Assembly: GCA_001970855.1 (NCBI GenBank)
Contig: LSSN01005748.1
Location: 1 to 46,566 of the forward strand
Length of the DNA stretch: 46,566 bases
Direction of reading: 5' to 3'
Origin: Smittium culicis
Lineage: Eukaryota > Kickxellomycota > Harpellomycetes > Harpellales > Legeriomycetaceae
The notes below the pieces were generated by a model, which saw nothing but the letters and a program-made list of their open reading frames with translations, made no database searches and was not told the DNA's origin. A program made the position numbers and the translations under genes. Every line of letters starts with the position of its first letter. Within the stretch, counting starts at the first letter, position 1. Shown here one piece after another: positions 11,100-26,425 of the stretch.

Positions 11100-11320
11100 T
11101 TTCTAGCGAATAACAAAGTCGGTGTCTATGCTCAGACCCGATGATGGGAGCAGTAGAATTGAGCCGAGTCTCTTTGCTGGAATGGGCACAGACAAGAATT
11201 GCAGAAAAAGGCCTGTTTTTTGTGTTGCCTTGTTCTACTCTTGTGGCCAGTTTAGCTTGAGTAATGCCCCCCCCCCCTATAAAAACACTGCTCAAATTCT
11301 AAATTCCCAATCTGCTTAGC
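11100..11320. other. GC-richer island with an 11-base poly-C run
   Basis: A segment markedly richer in G and C than the rest of the spacer, ending in eleven consecutive C (11267-11277). Both strands are open for 65-77 codons, but neither frame shows a known motif. It could be a decayed gene fragment or a regulatory island upstream of the Yippee gene. Confidence 0.35.
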
Positions 11321-11823
11321 TAAGGTCAGATTTATTGTTGCCTCCAATTTGGCACATTTTAATGGTCTTGTGGTTCGTACAACATGATTGGCCAAAAAAG
11401 CTAAATAAACCTATTTTTGTGCACTGGCTTTTTTCCACTTTTGTAACTTTTTTTATTTTTTCCAAAATTTATTTTTGAGTATAAATGGATTTGACTTTCC
11501 CGCTATTAAATGTTTGCTTCGAATTCTTGAATTTTTCTTCTCCCACCCCTGTTTTAATATCTTTTTACCTATTATACTGTCTATTGTATTATTTTTATCT
11601 ATTCTTTATATTGACTAATGTAACGCCTTTTATTACCCACTAAATAAAACAAAGCCCACCTCAATATATAACTCTAGCATCACAACGACTCTTTCATAAC
11701 CTAATTCATACCTATTATTTCATTGTATTTTATTTTATTTCAACTTTATTTTTAACTTTCGTCAACTTTTTTTCGGGCCTTTGTTTTCAATTCTCTATCA
11801 ATCTCTTTTACAACTATCATAAA

Positions 11824-12575
11824 ATGGGCTATAGATATAAAATATTCTTGAAAGGTAAAAGGGTCTACGGCTGTTCGAAATGTGGTACTCATTTAACCTC
11901 TAAGGATCAGCTTGTCTCAAAGGTATAAATATTTGTGGTATCCTCTGCTATAATTCCGTTTTTTTTATAGATAATAATCTTAGTGGTAATATTTTCAGCT
12001 ACCTTCCCTTAACTATTTTTTATGCAAATTCACCTTTCTTTTTAGAGCTACCAGGGCAGATACGGTAGAGCCCATTTATATAGAAAAGTGTAGGGAATCT
12101 CGTCTTTTCTCGGATTTTAACAAAAAACCTTATATCCTCTTTTAAAGAGTTTTCGTTATAAATTTGGATATTTTCTTTCTATATACTAGTCTTTCTTACC
12201 TATAGAATTGATCTTTTTAGGGTTAATGTCATTGAGCTAGAAAAGGAAGAAAGATCAATGACTACTGGAGTTCATGTTGTTTGCGATATTAATTGCGCTG
12301 CATGTCAGTCTTATGTAGGATGGAAATATGTTCGTGAAATTTTCCCCTTGTATATTATTACTTCCAAAAAAAAAATAAATAAATAAATAAATAAAATTAA
12401 CATATACTTTTATATATTTATCTAAAATCGAATTCGAATCATCCTTGTCTCGATATAATCGACATTGAACACTTAATAAATTGATACAATGAAGATATCT
12501 GCTTACGAAAAAGACCAGAAATTCAAGGAGGGCAAATTTATTTTAGAAAAGGCCCTTCTAACAACTGTTAGCTAA
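11824..12575 (+). CDS. YPEL: Yippee-like zinc-binding protein
   Basis: Four-exon gene, 110 aa: 11824-11922, 12046-12089, 12221-12329 and 12495-12575, with GT-AG introns of 123, 131 and 165 bp. Yippee proteins are small conserved eukaryotic zinc-binding proteins; family members associate with the nucleus/centrosome or with the CTLH ubiquitin ligase. The signature C-X2-C-X52-C-X2-C is met exactly: C17, C20, C73 and C76. Other family landmarks are [32 protein letters not shown] and the C-terminal [14 protein letters not shown]. The first three joins are strongly constrained by frame and motif. The third donor (GTTCGT) is a weak site, but it is the one that restores [19 protein letters not shown] in frame. 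It looks closer to YPEL1-4/yeast Moh1 than to YPEL5. The third intron carries an AAAT microsatellite. Confidence 0.93.
12366..12395. repeat. AAAT microsatellite in Yippee intron 3
   Basis: A run of A followed by about five AAAT units, wholly inside the third intron of the Yippee gene. Confidence 0.8.
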
Positions 12576-15546
12576 CACAATAACATCGGTGACATTTATA
12601 ACCAATGTATATTATATGGTTGGTTACTCTTGAATTTGTTCTATTTTCTGATTTTTGGACACAATATTACACTAAACTTGGAGATAGAGCTATAAATTAC
12701 TCATCTTTGCATTCAAAATACATCACTGGATACCGAACCAACTCTACTATCTAAAAACTTTTCTAAACCATTTTACTAATCTATAAATCATACCTCTTCG
12801 GATATTGATTTTTTAACTAATGAATTTGCTCTTTTTATCTTTTTTTCTTCGAATCTACTATCAATTCAGAATTTTATGAGCTTTAAAAGCAAGCCTTTTT
12901 AAATATCATTCTTTCCGGCCGTCTCGTGGATTATTGACTCGTTATTTTTGAAATAGCTCTATCAAAATTCAAATTCTCAAAGCGAAAATAGATGGGCCAC
13001 TTCTATAACTGTAACTAGACTTCAAATTTTTCTTTTGGGTGCTAATAAAATATTTACCTTGGTTTTTTCTCAAAAAATATCCTGCATCTTTAATTTTTAT
13101 ATGCTTTCAATATTATATATTCTCAATAAATAAAAATGCATTTACTTCGCTGAAATTATTTTATACTGCCTTTTAATGAAGGTCTATCATAATAAACTAT
13201 GCTTTGGAGAAAAAAAATTACTAAAACACTAGTCAAGTTCATCAAATTATAATCTAAGAATGAGCATTAAATTTTTATATCGAGTTTCTAATCATTAATT
13301 GAAATTAATCTAATTTTTATATTATAAAGATCAAAATTTTATAAAATATCTTGATGTATATATTATCACACGAAAGCCAGTCGATAGTTTATAAAGCCAT
13401 AATGCATATGCTTAGAAATTGTATAATTAACACCCGCTCCACAAATAATAAATCGAATGGTTTATATCTATAGATAACTTGAATAAGTTACAGCATATTT
13501 TCATTGACCTTGTTTTTTGTCCACTTTTAAATTTACTTCTTTATTTCGAAAGTTATATAAATTTTCCCATAAAAATTGACATTTTATCACAGTTATATAT
13601 TTAAATCAATATTAGACATTATTCTTTTATTTCTTTCGTGCAAAGATTTGTATTTTCTTATATAATTCATATTTGAGTGCATAAAATAGCAGCTTACTTA
13701 CGCTAGAGGTTATTTTCTGAATCAGAACCTTCTCTATTAAGCTCCCACTAACTAAGATTTGCTTTTATTTTAAAATCGTATTAGAAAGCTGTATCAAATA
13801 GAATATCTGATACAACCAACAGCTCTATTTGGTTTACATTAGTAAATATAATTCCAATGAAAATCTATTCTTCTGCTACGATTCATCAATATACATGTAG
13901 AGCTTTTTTTTTATTTCGGTGCGATCTATCTTAATAATATCTTTAAGCTCTGCAGAATTAACCCATAACTTTGATAAAGTTTAAACTTACGAAGCTTTAA
14001 TAATCCATTTGATTGTGATTTTGTTAATAAATGGATTGAAACTTGGTATTCCTGAATTTTTTAAAAGCATATAACTATTAATGTAAAAATAATTGTTTTT
14101 AAAATAAAAAAATAAGCGAAAAAAAATTTTATAGCTATTCAAGTTTGATGTAAAAAATCATCACTATAAAAACTGTAAGTATTCGGAATGAATATACATT
14201 TCATATCTTGGTAGTTGAATTTAATATCCGTTCCATAGATTTTTTTTTTTTTGCATTATTTTTCCGCTACTCTTTTTACATCATCCGTCATTTGCTGGCT
14301 TATTCATATTTTTTATTTCGAAATATATTGCTTATTTTCTTTACCGAATTCTCTTTGAAAGTTTAAATATTTCGATTACTAAATTTTATTTTTATGATAC
14401 TAAATTAATCTTCTTAGTTAATAACTTGTCGGTTATAGCAAATATAAATTTGATCACAGATTTTTTCTTAATTTTTTGATAAATTATGTTATCAAAATTA
14501 TAGTCATCCCATATATATAATATGTAAAAAATATAATTATTTTGTAATTTGTGAACACTCGTCTCAATTAAATAATATTTATAATTAATATAATACATAT
14601 ATCCAAGCTAAATCTAAAGAAAGAAAAATTAAATTTCTAAAAATTGAGATAAAACAAAAATTCTATTTTATTGAATACTAATTATAAATCAGTATGATTT
14701 TCATTTGATTTATTTTAAAATTTTATTTACAAATATTTAATTATCCTATAGCCATAATTTAATATCAACATTATCGATATTGAATTTTAATAATTACAGA
14801 TAAGCTTCTATCTTTTGTAATTATCGCGATTTTAAATTTTGTAAATACTAAAACACCTAAATTAGACGATAAACATCCATTTCATGCACACATGTTATAT
14901 TAAATCATATTTTGATAATTAAACGTGATCAATCTCTTGCTTGAAATCTAAAATATTTTTGAATATTTTAGTTTCAAGGCCATTTATGTAGGATTAAGAT
15001 TTTTTTTTCTATAAAATGATATTTTTATAGATACACTAGACTGAGTACTTGAAGCTAGTAGTAATATTCACAACAGAAGATAAATTACATAATTCCTTTG
15101 TAATTATTGATTTTAAAAAAAATCCAGTAATGATAATATTTAATAACACGCTGTTAATTTGTGTTTGTAACTCTTTTTTCAAAAGTCAACGTTTATTTAT
15201 AAAAAAATTAAACTGAATAAATAAATAAAAAGTAATAACTCTAGTTGATCCAAGCTGATTTTTACAGTAAACCAGATATAAAATTTCAATTTATTAATTT
15301 TATTTTAGTTATATTTTAATTATGATTTAAATTATTTAGATTTTAATAAGAGTTTAAAGTGTATCTTTATCAACTTTTTAGTAATATTTAAAATAAATTT
15401 TTTTAATAATGAAAATCTTAAAATATAATAGAAAGATTATATAATTATTAAATCATTGAATTTAATATCCATATTTGTATTTTTATTTTTGATACATCTA
15501 TTATCACATAAATAGTAAAAAAAATTTACATAATAATTAATTGATA

Positions 15547-15580
15547 AAATTATAAATTATAAATTATAAATTATAAATTA
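15547..15580. repeat. 7-bp tandem repeat (ATAAATT)
   Basis: Four to five tandem copies of the 7-mer ATAAATT within the AT desert, a likely slippage product. Confidence 0.8.
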
Positions 15581-18500
15581 AAAAACAAACACGAAATCAT
15601 GCCAATTGGCTTGTTTATCTATATTGTATCTGAACAACCTATGGATCAATTTAATAATTCCTTTTAATTTTTTTCTAGTGCTTCACCTAGATTAATATAG
15701 TAATTGGAGCTTATTAGAAAACTGTTAAATATTTATCATAAATTGATTTTAAAAGTTTATAAACCAAAAAAAGGTCTTTTGAAAAGCTTATAGCATCATT
15801 TGATCATCTATAATGTAATTTATATTCATATCATTGATTTTTTAACTATTATAAATTCAGTAATGAGAAACATACTCATCATTTATTAGCTATTGGTTTT
15901 TTTAGAGATCCTATATTTTTAATTTAAATATTAATTAATATCAATAAATAAATATTATTTTTTTAATTTGATATAAATCACTCTCAGATTAATTATCTGC
16001 AATCATATTAATATAAATATTAATTTTTTATTCTTTAGAACTACATCTCTTCAATGTGTATATTTTATTCAAAAAAATGTAATTAAATTAAATCAATCCT
16101 TAGTTATAATAAAAAAAAAAAGAGTTCAAATAATTTTTTAGTTAAAAAAATTTCACTTAGAATAATTAAAATATCTCTACAATGTATAAGTGTAACATAA
16201 AAATATTATAGACGTCTAAAACTGATCATTTGTGAGGATTTTGTGAAAAATTAAAAATATACAGTTTAAATCAGTATAATTAAATTTAAATAAATAAAAA
16301 TTTTGTACATTTCTAGTCAAATTTAATAACTCATTTAAATTGTATGAATTTACATCTAATATAATTAATTGTCAAGAATATCACGATTTTTTAAATATAG
16401 CAATTTCATTGATTAATCACGAAAATTATAAATTTAAATTTTTTTTGAATTCAAATATTATGATTTAATTTTATCCTGAAATAAAATTTCTGAAATAATA
16501 TTTATTTTAAGCCTAAATTTTGGATTAAAAAATAACCTTTTTGTCATTAATAAAATTTATAGGGTAAAAAGCGACAATATTATTTTTTATAGAAGCTCAC
16601 ATTTTATACTGACATTCCATAAAAAAAATATTATTCAATCTGCAGTAATAATTCAATAATTTTTAATATTTTATGTTAAATCATGAATCGGTGAGATTGG
16701 ATTATTTTTAATTACTTTGGACATGCAAAGTTCAAATATTTAATATATTAAACAGTTAAATTTTGTAACCATGTTTATAAAAAATTTTTTACTCGAACTA
16801 AAAGGTGTAATATTTCCATAGATTAAGAAAAAGACTCCTAAATAGTAATTCTATTGAAACATAATTATTTATTAAGTTATTAATTTTGATTATTTAATAA
16901 AGATTTGATAAATATTATTACATTTGTTCAATAATTATGAATATTTATAGTTTATACTTGATTTTTAGTTAAATTCTATAAAAAAATCAAATCTATGAAA
17001 AAATGTATATATCAATTATTATTTGGTATTGACAAAAATTCATATCATAAAATTTATTTCAAAAATACATCAAAGTGGTTGAATTAATTCATGAATAGAG
17101 ATTAAATCCAAATGTTTTCAATTTGAGATTCATAATTATCTTATTCTCTAAATGCGTTTATTGAATTATATATAAAAATATTTGGAAAGCTTCAGACTAA
17201 TCGAATATATACTAGGAATATAAAAAACTTGTTAATATCGACTCTTTTATAATAAGATATTAGAAACCTTTTTCTATATATTCTCAGTAAAACATTACTA
17301 AAATGACTACTGTTATCAGTATATTCAAAATTAGGATGAAGATATATGACTTTTATGATATATTATTTTTTTATTGAAAAATACAATATATAACTTTTAA
17401 ATGATTATATTAATAATTATAGTTTCAAGGAGGTGAAAAATTATGCTTTAAGATTTAATTAGAAATATTGTTTAATTTTACAATTTTTTAGAAAGGAAGT
17501 CTGTACTGATTAAAAAGTTGGAAATATTTTAATTTCGATTATCAATACATAAAAAATATTAAATTTAAATGACATGTAAATATTCAACTTAGATTTTAAC
17601 ATTATAACAATATAAATAAAACATCTAAACAGATTTCATAATAATGTTTTTATTCGATTTAGTAAATAATATTCGATAGCTATCAATTTGTTAATCAAAA
17701 AAAATTTTTTTGAAGTATTAATATCATTTACTTTATTTGAAGCTATATAAATCATTTCTTGTTTTGTAAAAATATTTTATAAGTATATATTAATAATCAC
17801 ACCAGATTTAGTTGAAGCTCAATCGATTTTTATACAGTTAGGAAAATTTTTTTTGTTAAGTCAAAACTTTAGCGTAAAGGCTGATTATTTGATGTATTTA
17901 TTTTGATAGTATTTTTAAGAATCGATTCGATCAATTCCGATTATATTCTTAATCAGTATTTCCTAATTAAAATTATTTATATTTTCGACTATAAAAGACT
18001 TGTATATTCATTTTTTGAATCTAAAAATTTTTCAATCTTAAAAATTAAATAAAAAGTTCGAATCCATAATATAACAAATATAGCTTTTCCTAATAAAATT
18101 TAATTTACTAATGACAATTTTGAATTATTTACCAAATATTTTTTTAATTTTTTATGTAGTTTTTTTTATTCATTTATAGAACAAAAAATTGACACAGAAA
18201 ATATAAATTTATATTTATACGAAATTTTGACAGATTAATTAAATTTTTATATAATTTAAATCAAATCTTTATCGATATTTTTAAATAATCATAAAAAAGA
18301 AAGATTATAAAATAATATATAACACTAAACTTTATATAGATGTATTTAACCATAAGATTACTTGTTTTATTTAAGCATTAGTTGCTGTGTGTATAAGTTT
18401 TAGTTTGGCTTAGTTTAGAATATATTAAAGTACTGTTAATAAAAGTAAAATAATATACTAAGTTTTTTCATTAATAAATTATTAATATACAAATTTTCAA

Positions 18501-21500
18501 TATATTAAATTAGTAAATTAAGTAATGTTGTATATTATACAAAAAAAAAATCTTCATTTAATAGAATTATGAATACATTATAAATTATAATTATAGATTT
18601 TTTATGATACTATTTGAATATATAATGTATGGATTATTATTTATATATATAATAATATTCTTAATAAGATTAAAGGTCTTTTTCCCTTTTTTTTATATTA
18701 ATTTTAGTTATAAAAAAATGTAAGAAAAGAAATCAAACTTATAATTTTTTTTTGAAAATTTTAATCTAATTATAATAATAAAAATTTTTATGTATAACAT
18801 ATCTTTAATTTAAAGGATAAAAACTATATTATAGACTCTTATAGCATAATATCGATTTATTGTTATTACAAATTCCTTGAAAACTATTACTGCAAGGATA
18901 TATAAAGCTTTTATTATATCATTATGAGTCTATTTTTATTAGAGAATCAATTTTATAATTTTTTTAATTATCAATATATTAATAGTTTCTTTTAAATTTT
19001 ACTCCAGTTCTTTTCTTATAATAAGATGGTTTTGATTTAAAATTTAAATTTTTTGTTTGTACATTCATGTTTATAAATAAATTAATTTAAAAATTAGATA
19101 TAAAAATAAAATTATTCTTGGAAAGAGTTTTGGTTCAATTAAATATAAAGATATAATGAAATATATATTTAATTGTATATTCTAAATGAATTAAACATAT
19201 AATTATATTAGGAATACAGTATTAAGTTTTTACAATATATATGGCTGTATTTATTAATTCATGTTTATAGTCAATCAGTCTAATTTTTTTTTATTGGTTA
19301 TTTTTTTAAAAATAAAATAATGAATTCTTAAAATTCGGAAAACTTTACCCTTCTATAATTGATAATAAAAAATAATTTAATTTAGTGAATTTTTAATTGT
19401 TATAAATTTTTCTTGTAAAATTTTTAATTAATAGCCTAATTCAGTATATTTTAAGAAAATTACCCATAAATTTCAAGAATTTTTAATAAATGAAACTAGT
19501 ATTGTATAAATCTTTTTTATGATATTCTAATACTCAAATAAATCTTCAATTTTTATCCTAATAACTAAGCTATAATCAATGATATTATTTGTAAACTTTA
19601 TTTATCAAATAATGAATTTTTTTATCTCATGTCCAATAAATATAGAAATTAGAAAACGACCTAATGTAAAGTCATAGATATAAATATATTTTTTTTGAAT
19701 TTATTGGACCCAGCTATTTCTTTTATCGAAATTTTTATTTTTACCTCAGATACAAGTATTAGTATAATATTGGCTCAAATCAGGTTTATTTTGACAAAAA
19801 TATCTTAATATCATACAAATTAAAGTTTAAAGATATGTTTATTCATTTTTAATGTGTCATATAGGTTTATTAATATATCTAATATCTAAATAATATGAAT
19901 TTTATTTGAATCATTTATAGTAAAAAATTTTAAAAAAATCACAAATTTATATAAATTGGTATAAAGAAAATCAAATTTTGATCATATCCGATAAGATTTT
20001 GATTATATGTTATTTTTTGAAAGCTGCTTTCAACAGATTGAAAATAAATTTATTCCAAATTTCTTTATAAAGTCTTAATATCATTACCCATATTTAAAAT
20101 TGTAATTTTTTTTTACTTTTTTAATTGAATATTTTTAGTGAAACTGTTTCTACTACAAGTATATTCGATTTCCTTGATTTTTATAGTTTATGAATGCTTC
20201 TATTGAAATTTTATATAAGTAAAAAAATTACATAAATATTATATTTTTGGTGCTATACGATAAAATAAATTCATTATTAACACTATAAAGATGTTTTTCT
20301 ATTAAATTAGTATTAATCAGGCTATTTATTTAGACTTTCAACATCAAAATCCATCTTGAATATAGAGAGCTATGGTGAACAGGCATTCTTTATTTTATTT
20401 TTATTTCTATTAATCGTAAAATAAGCATTAAATTACACATCATATATAAACAAATGATATTTATTAATCTTAAATCGCTAATTCGAATCAGATAAAATGA
20501 ATATTCATAATATTAGTGGGATAGGAGCATCAATAACATACAATTGATAAATCTGATAGTTTGGAAAAACCTGTAGTAAACTCTTACTAAAATTTCCAAA
20601 GTTTTCTGTTATAATGTCTAAATTTAGAGATAAATAATTATATTTAAAGCCAATTATAGGTTAGAATTAATTATTCTAGCTATAAAAGGTTTTTATTGGT
20701 TTAGAACAATTTTTTTTATACTCAAAAATCTATATTAGATTTGAAATTTATTTATTTATAATTATTAATATTTTAGTTGCTCGAGTTTAATACTTAAGCT
20801 TCATAGATAATAATTGCAAAAAAAATCCGGAAATTTTAATATTCTATATTTGGATAAATTTCTTAAATATTCATCTATAATAAAATGATTTGATCATCAT
20901 TTAATTGAAGTTAATATATCTATAAATTAAAGATGTTAATTTTATATAATTATATTATTAGTATAATTACTATTAAAATAGTATTAAATTCCACGTCTCA
21001 CATATATTAAAGAATTATTTCTTTAAAAAATATTTTTATGCGATTTGATTTAGTTCTATTATAGTTGAATTTTTCTTATTATGATATGATATAACAGAAG
21101 CTGGTAATAAATTATTATCAGCGTCAAATTACATTAAATTTTCATAAATTATTATTTCTGTGTGTTTTTTAAAGTAGAGAGATATTTGACCTAAAAAAAT
21201 TTTTTTTCCGGATATTTTATCTATATTTTGTCATTAATTATAAATTAATTATAAATTAACAACTTTTAAAAAAGCTAAAATCTATTCTATAATTTTATTT
21301 GTGAGCTAATACTAAGTTTTCTACAGCATAATCAAAGGAAAGGATTTTAAAAACTTTTAAAATAACCTACAGAGAGCATAAATCAATATTCATTAATTTT
21401 AATAATTTGTTGTTATAAATTTTAAAAAATTAAAAAAGAATTATCCAAACATCCTCCAAAATTTTTAAGTAGCACCAATGGTAATAAGTGATATTAGGTT

Positions 21501-24500
21501 ATAAATTTATATTCAAAGAATTTTTAAAAGTTTTTTGACTTTTCTTTTATAAAAATTGTGTATTTAAATTACTCTTATTAGCCTAAATATCGCTATAAAT
21601 CAAGAGTAAGATCAAATTTAGGTATAGTGACCTAGTTAAATCGACAATATTTATTTTGAATTAATAAAAATTCACTAAAATTTCAAATTTGTTTTCATAA
21701 GGATTCTTTTCACTTTTTCTTTTAAAGTAAAGTAAAGTAAAAGAAAATTATTTTATTTTCAAGATATGAGTGATTAATATTATAGTTACACTCCTGATCA
21801 GAGAAAAAAATTCCTGAATAGCAGATATTCACATATTGAGTACTAGTAATGTAATTTTATTAAATAAATAGTTATAAATGTATTAAATTCGTACATTTTC
21901 TCTTAATAAAATATTTCAGGCTAAGATATATTCTAAACTCTTTCAATTTATGCCGCGGTATATCTATCAGATATTGATATCGTTCTGAAAAGAAATTGAG
22001 TATAATTCTGTTATAAAATGGTATTATTTAAAATTTAAGTATTCTTTTATTCTAATAAAAATAATAGTAACTCCAACTATGTTATTTTCAACATGAACAT
22101 TGATCTATAGAATCTAAACATATAATTTAATTAATTGAAGCTAAAAAAAATCAAACATTCATTTTTTGGTTTTGTTTTTGGCCAATATATTGGTTTAAAT
22201 TTATATTAAAATATTTATATATATAAATTTAATCAACTAAAATAAAAATCAAAACTAGATATTTTTGCAATAATGAGAGTTTTTGAATTTATTCCATAGA
22301 ATATTAATAAAACATATTCTTGAAAATTTAGTCAGTATCACTAATTTTAATTGTAAATATAGTTATTATTTGGTTTAGAGTTAGATAATTCCTTTATATA
22401 GCTTTATTATCATTTTTATCTTTTCTATTTCATATTTATAAACAATAAAGTATCTAGTTAATTTACCATTATATAAAAACTAGAGAATTTAGATCAATCT
22501 TGATTCTGTTATATTTATACTCAATCATATTCGTATAATTATTTTATAACAATTTAAATAAATCAAAATTCTAAAAAAAGACCAAAGTGCCTCAAAAAAT
22601 ACAAATCCAATATTTGAACTAGTATATTTTTGTAATTTCTTATTGATAAAATGTATAAATTTTTTAATTGGTCTTAAAAAAATTGTTATATTCAGTATAA
22701 TTTTTTATTCTTTACTATTTTATTTTTCGATTAACTCTTATTAATGTGGATCTTGTCTTATTATAAATGAATTTAAAATAGCGTACAATAGCTGTATTTA
22801 TCAGATATATAAATCTTGTTTTAAATATTATACATATTTTTTTGTTAAATAAGCATTTTTCCATTATCATAGAATTTTGTCATTACCTCCTAGTTTATAT
22901 TCTTATTCTTTGTGTTGCTCATAAATATAACAAAATCTAACCTTTAATGGAATTCTATTTGTTAGTTATAAATTATTATTTAGGCTTCAGGTATAATATA
23001 ATTTAGATATAGCTTATAATCTGAATCGAATTAAACCTCTATTTAATTTTAAAAAAAGTCTATAGTGAACATATTGTGCACAAATGAATTTTCGTTAAAT
23101 ATTATTTATACCCTATATGAAAACATACGATACGTAATTATATACAAAGATATATAAAAACAATTATTTGAAAACTTTCTTAAATATTCGCTGAGTCTGC
23201 TCCAATCATGAGATATTGAAAGAATAAATAACAATCGAATGATTTATTGGATTAGATTTCACATAGATCTCTATTCAGTTGGATTTATCTCTTTTGGGAT
23301 CATGGAAAAATAAATTATCGAATCTTTGAATAATTGTTGCATAATATATCTAGTTAAGCTGATTTTATGATAATTCTTGGTTTAATCTTAGTTTTTAGCT
23401 CAATAGTTATAAAAAATATTCATATTATTTAATATTGATTGTTAAGTACTTTAATTTAATTAAGGAATGACTTTCATGATAATATATAATATTAGAATAG
23501 TTATTTTTAGTAATGACTAAACTGATCTTTGAATAAATAGAAGCATTATTCGAAAAAAGATTTTATTAGTACTAATCCTAAAAATTATTATAATAAATCG
23601 AATGATTTTTGATTGAATCATATCTTTAACATATTATATTTATTTCACAAGATTTTATTTTGAGTTTTTAGATAAAAAACCTGACAAATTGTAAATATGA
23701 GCTAAAAATAACTCGGTAATTTATTTCCAATATCTTATCAATCATAAACTGAAACTGATAATTATACTAGTTAATATTACTTTATTTAATTGGAAATAAC
23801 TTGTACCGAAATTTAAGTTTATTTTAATATGGAAGATTCTGAATGATAAAAGCCCTTTGTTGTAGCTTAAAAATATTAACCTGAATACTCGCAATTATTG
23901 TTAATATTATTGGAGGAATCGAAAAAGTATTTTGATTTTTCTATTTACTTATTTCATTTTAAAAAGTTTTTTGATAAAAATGATTCTTGAGGTTCTTTTT
24001 TGAATAATAGCTAATTTTAAAATTTCACACAGCGTAACTCAATATTTCTAAAAGCGCTATCGATATAAAGAACCCCCAATATGCAGAACATCAAGAACCC
24101 TTGAAAGATATGGTTAATTTATGCAATAAAAATGTAGAAATCTGTTTCATATTCTGGAAACAGATGACTAAAGGTCATATAATATAATGCTTGTATAAAA
24201 CGTTATACGAAATACAAAATTTTTCGTAAGTTTAAAAAATCAATAATGATATAGTGAAAAAATATGTAAAAATTAAAAATTAATAATCAGAATACTATTA
24301 ATGACTTTTAATACCCTATTTAACTCATAAAAGAATAAAAGGATTTGGATTTAAAATATATTAAAATATAACACTACACTAATATTAATTTACTTTTCAA
24401 ATAATTTGTGTTTTTTTTTTTTTTTTTTTGAATATGCGATCTTATTTTTTTAAAGAATTTACTGATTCTACATCATAAATACACAATATGATATATACCC

Positions 24501-26425
24501 TGAACGAGATGAGATCATTTAATAACATTTATATTCAAGATATTATAGCGCTACTTTGTTTAAGCTGATTTATGTTTGGGATCATTATTGTGCTAAATAT
24601 TTAAATTTTCTACTTTTAATCCGTGGTTCCCCAGAGTTTCAATATTTTTTCATTTATGATGCTAATATATTTCTCGGAATTATTTTATAAATATAACTTT
24701 TGATTTAATCATAATCTATACCAAGATATAGTTCCCGAGATCGCAATATTACCCCCCTTTAATTTCGAAGGTTTTAACAAGGTTAGGAATATTACCCTAT
24801 TATTAAGAATCTTGCAGTAAAGATTTTTTATAGAGTTTCTCCAGAATTTCAAATATAATTTAATGATTAAAAAAAATCTTTCATCGGTCTACTATCCATT
24901 TATTATGTAGTTTGGCATTTTATACTCGGATTTATTTCATATGAAATCAGTTAATAGATGCTTTTCCTGAATTTTCTAACATTATAAATAATTTACGTTT
25001 AATAAATTATTCACATTTTGAATGAAGGAAATTATATTACATGTGAATTCGATGCATCATATACTAATGATTTTAAATATTATGGTTAAATATCTGAATA
25101 GCGTTGATGTACTTTAATTAACCCATATTGAAAGTTTTGGATTTCCAACACATAAAAAAAGATTATAATTATATCCAAGCTTCATATATTTGTGAAGTCA
25201 ACTAGGTTTTTTTTTAAAATTATTTGACTTTTCAATTATAGAGAAAAGATGTTGGTTTATTTAATAATTCATTTCTAAAATTTTGGTATTAGTTTCTCTA
25301 CCCCGCTTCCAACTTTTTTTGATAAATTTTTTTGCGCGAGTTTTAAAAAAGTGATCGTTAAAATATACCCGTTTGACTTGGAATAGATTTTTAAATTGAA
25401 GAAATGATACTCGCTGCTGAATATAATAATACTTTAACTTTAACACAGTGTTATTTATGCATAAGAATATATTTACTTTCTAAGTCAGTTTATGCTTATA
25501 GATAAATACAGCCGTTTTATATATAATATCACAAATGTATATATAATCTTTTGTTGTTGGAATTATTATTATAATGATTTAAATTAAACGTTGTTGGATG
25601 AATGATTTTTTATTTGTGAATAGGAAAAATAAAGAACCAGATTTTTTTTTTCTGAACGTAATTTAGAACTATTTTTGTAGCTGACTTAATATTGCTGCGA
25701 GAAACGCAGTTAATAAGTGTGCGATAAAAAAATGCATGGTTATATTGTTGAATAAATAAGTACGCAAACCGCACCAAAATAATAATTTCTTCAATGCTTA
25801 TATTACCACGTTATTACTGTTTTTATTAATGTTATATCGTTTATTTTATTAGTCCTACTGAAATAATAGTAGCACCTTATTATTTAATATTTTTATATTA
25901 GCAACTATCGTTAGTATAGCGTATTCTCACACTAGGCATGAATACGAAAGGTTTAAAAGAAGCTTTGATTGCTTTTAGTTTATCTTGATCTTGATTAAAT
26001 AAATAAAATATACAAAAAAAAAACTTGTATTCATTCACTTGATAAATCTAAAAATAGAAATGCGACTATTACAAAGTACAAACATTACGCACTGTGATTA
26101 CATAGGCGTAGAAATTTAGAGCATTCTTAAATAAAATTTCGGAAAGATTTATTAAGGTATAGATATTGCATAGAATATGACGAAGGTATATTCGATGGAA
26201 GTATAGCCAAATGGCGATAAATGGCCAAAAATCAAATCGCTTGCATATCATACATTAAGAAATGCTACAAGAGGAGATAATTTCCCCCTAACTATAAAAT
26301 TTAATGATAATTATTGAGATTTATAACGACTTTGAACTAAGATTATATATTTATTAGTAATAGTTTATTTAGAAATCAATAGTTTAATTGTACCGAAAAA
26401 CAAACGTTATATAATCCTGTTTCTC

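Larger units (their letters stand above)
4891..11823. other. Long AT-rich spacer
   Basis: About 7 kb without a supportable gene. It contains the pogo-like element at 7837-8335 and the GC-richer island at 11100-11320. The few open frames in it are short, skewed in composition and lack recognisable motifs. The stretch 11330-11823 before the Yippee start is pyrimidine-rich on the sense strand and probably holds that gene's promoter and leader. Confidence 0.7.

Noticed and set aside
11062..11319. Opposing frames of 77 (-) and 65 (+) codons
   Set aside because: Neither is recognisable and they overlap; kept only as a GC-richer island.
14392..14598. 68-codon minus-strand frame in the AT desert (likewise 25261-25446 and 26069-26251)
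   Set aside because: Composition is dominated by Ile, Tyr, Asn, Lys and Phe as expected from AT-rich noise.
18050..18075. GTTCGAATCC, a tRNA T-arm-like string
   Set aside because: No tRNA fold can be built around it in the surrounding AT sequence.
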